A DNA stretch of 64,000 bases from Sandaracinaceae bacterium (GTDB lineage: Bacteria > Myxococcota_A > Polyangia > Polyangiales > Houyiibacteriaceae): assembly GCA_020633055.1 (NCBI GenBank), contig JACKEJ010000007.1:124001-188000 (forward strand), in the 5' to 3' direction. The position numbers and the translations under genes are program-made. This document shows, piece after piece, positions 62,922 to 64,000 of this stretch. Every line of letters starts with the position of its first letter. Position 1 is the first letter of the stretch. The notes under the pieces are model-generated. The model was not told where the DNA came from and did not search any database. It was given only the letters and a program-made list of their open reading frames with translations.

Positions 62922-64000
62922 ATGAGCACCCGCATCGAATCCGACTCCATGGGCACCATCGAGGTCCCGAACGACCGCTACTACGGCGCGCAGACCATGC
63001 GCTCGCGCATGAACTTCCGCATCGGCGAGGAGCGCATGCCGACGGACATCATCCGCGCGTTCGGCATCCTCAAGAAGGCGGCGGCGCAGACCAACCAGGC
63101 CCTCGGGAACCTGGATGCGACCATCGCGGACCTCATCGTGAAGGCCGCAGACGAGGTCATCGCGGGCACGCTCGACGACCACTTCCCGCTCGTCGTGTGG
63201 CAGACCGGCTCGGGCACGCAGAGCAACATGAACGTGAACGAGGTCATCTCGAACCGCGCCATCGAGATGGCCGGCGGCGAGATGGGTAGCAAGAAGCCCG
63301 TCCACCCGAACGACCACGTCAACAAGTCGCAGTCCTCGAACGACACGTACCCCACGGCGATGCACATCGCGGCGGTCATGAAGATCGAGCGCGAGCTGTT
63401 CCCCAAGGTGCGGCGCCTGCGCGACACGCTCGAGAAGAAGTCCGAGGAGTTCGCCGACATCGTGAAGATCGGCCGCACGCACCTGCAGGACGCGACACCC
63501 CTCACCTTGGGCCAGGAGATCAGCGGCTGGGTGGCGCAGCTGGACGCTGCCCTGCGCGCGGTGGACGCCACGCTGCCGCAGCTGCGCGAGCTGGCGCTGG
63601 GCGGCACGGCCGTCGGCACGGGGCTCAACACGCACCCCGACTACGCGGTGAAGGTGGCCGAGCAGATCTCGGCCCTGGCCGGCACGCAGTTCGTCACCGC
63701 CCCCAACAAGTTCGCGGCCCTCGCGGGGCACGACGCCTACGTGGGCACCAGCGGGGCGCTCAAGCAGCTGGCCGCAGCCTTGATGAAGATCGCCAACGAC
63801 GTGCGCTGGCTGGCCAGCGGTCCGCGCTGCGGCATCGGCGAGCTGACCATCCCCGAAAACGAGCCTGGCAGCTCCATCATGCCGGGCAAGGTCAACCCGA
63901 CCCAGTGCGAGGCCACCACCATGGTGTGCGTGCAGGTCTTCGGGAACGACGCGGCCATCGGCTTCGCGGGCTCGCAGGGCAACTTCGAGCTCAACGTCTA
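62922..64000 (+). CDS. fumC: Fumarate hydratase class II, C-terminus beyond the window
   Basis: The ATG at 62922 follows CTGGAGA and opens a frame that runs to the right edge without stop, 359 complete codons of about 465 expected. Class II fumarase marks are visible: QTGSGTQSNMNVNEV, HVNKSQSSNDTYPT, the general-base region GRTHLQDATP, and the signature GSSIMPGKVNPTQCE near residue 317. It converts fumarate and malate in the TCA cycle. It is divergent from the esterase fusion; a promoter is expected in 62798-62921 but I could not define it. Confidence 0.95.
   Translation, partial: MSTRIESDSMGTIEVPNDRYYGAQTMRSRMNFRIGEERMPTDIIRAFGILKKAAAQTNQALGNLDATIADLIVKAADEVIAGTLDDHFPLVVWQTGSGTQSNMNVNEVISNRAIEMAGGEMGSKKPVHPNDHVNKSQSSNDTYPTAMHIAAVMKIERELFPKVRRLRDTLEKKSEEFADIVKIGRTHLQDATPLTLGQEISGWVAQLDAALRAVDATLPQLRELALGGTAVGTGLNTHPDYAVKVAEQISALAGTQFVTAPNKFAALAGHDAYVGTSGALKQLAAALMKIANDVRWLASGPRCGIGELTIPENEPGSSIMPGKVNPTQCEATTMVCVQVFGNDAAIGFAGSQGNFELNV

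Overview
This is a GC-rich, gene-dense chromosomal window with about 42 protein genes. No rRNA, tRNA, CRISPR array, insertion sequence or phage gene was found. Several features point to a myxobacterium (phylum Myxococcota, perhaps Polyangiales/Sandaracinus-like): many secreted lipoproteins with Asp/Gly/Ala-rich linkers, a giant protein built from the 'myxococcus cysteine-rich' (DUF4215-type) repeat, EGF-like repeat proteins, glycine-rich tails, and many GTG/TTG starts. This is an inference from gene content; no marker gene was compared.

Layout. 1-3.8 kb: the start of a leftward gene, then a fatty-acid beta-oxidation operon (thiolase, FadJ-type multifunctional enzyme). 3.9-9.1 kb: MscS-type channel, small membrane protein, aldo/keto reductase, App1/HAD-like protein. 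9.2-14 kb: VWA lipoprotein, DEAD-box helicase with a long Gly-rich tail, ilvD. 14-18.3 kb: mfd coupled to a HEAT-like protein. 18.3-21 kb: small and orphan genes, part of them bracketed by a 36-bp direct repeat. 21-26 kb: acyl-CoA dehydrogenase sharing an operator-like palindrome with the fad operon, a Cache-like lipoprotein, and a PHP-domain (CehA/McbA-like) lipoprotein. 26-28.4 kb: a divergent Lgt-like protein and enolase. 28.4-31.3 kb: a two-component locus in which the kinase is split over two divergent genes. 31.4-35.2 kb: EGF/DUF1554-like lipoprotein. 35.2-40 kb: epimerase plus acyltransferase, a degenerate biotin carboxylase-like protein, YbeY, and a small basic HU-like protein with a clear terminator. 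40.4-47.8 kb: a 2442-residue lipoprotein with 44 cysteine-rich repeats. 47.8-51.1 kb: ECF sigma factor, a membrane protein with a glycogen-binding-like (CBM48/AMPK) domain, and an outer-membrane-like protein with a related domain. 51.2-57.4 kb: Cys-rich lipoprotein, lysA, argH, and a P-type ATPase homologue that has lost its catalytic motifs. 57.5-64 kb: L,D-transpeptidase, a hypothetical protein, an esterase/M15-like fusion, and fumC running off the right edge.

The main unusual signals are the split histidine kinase, three apparent pseudo-enzymes or divergent paralogues (P-type ATPase, biotin carboxylase, Lgt), the shared FadR(TetR)-like operator upstream of two beta-oxidation transcription units 21 kb apart, and the sigma factor/CBM48 locus. 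Housekeeping genes (mfd, eno, ilvD, lysA, argH, fumC, ybeY) are interleaved with these, so the window looks like ordinary chromosome rather than an acquired island.
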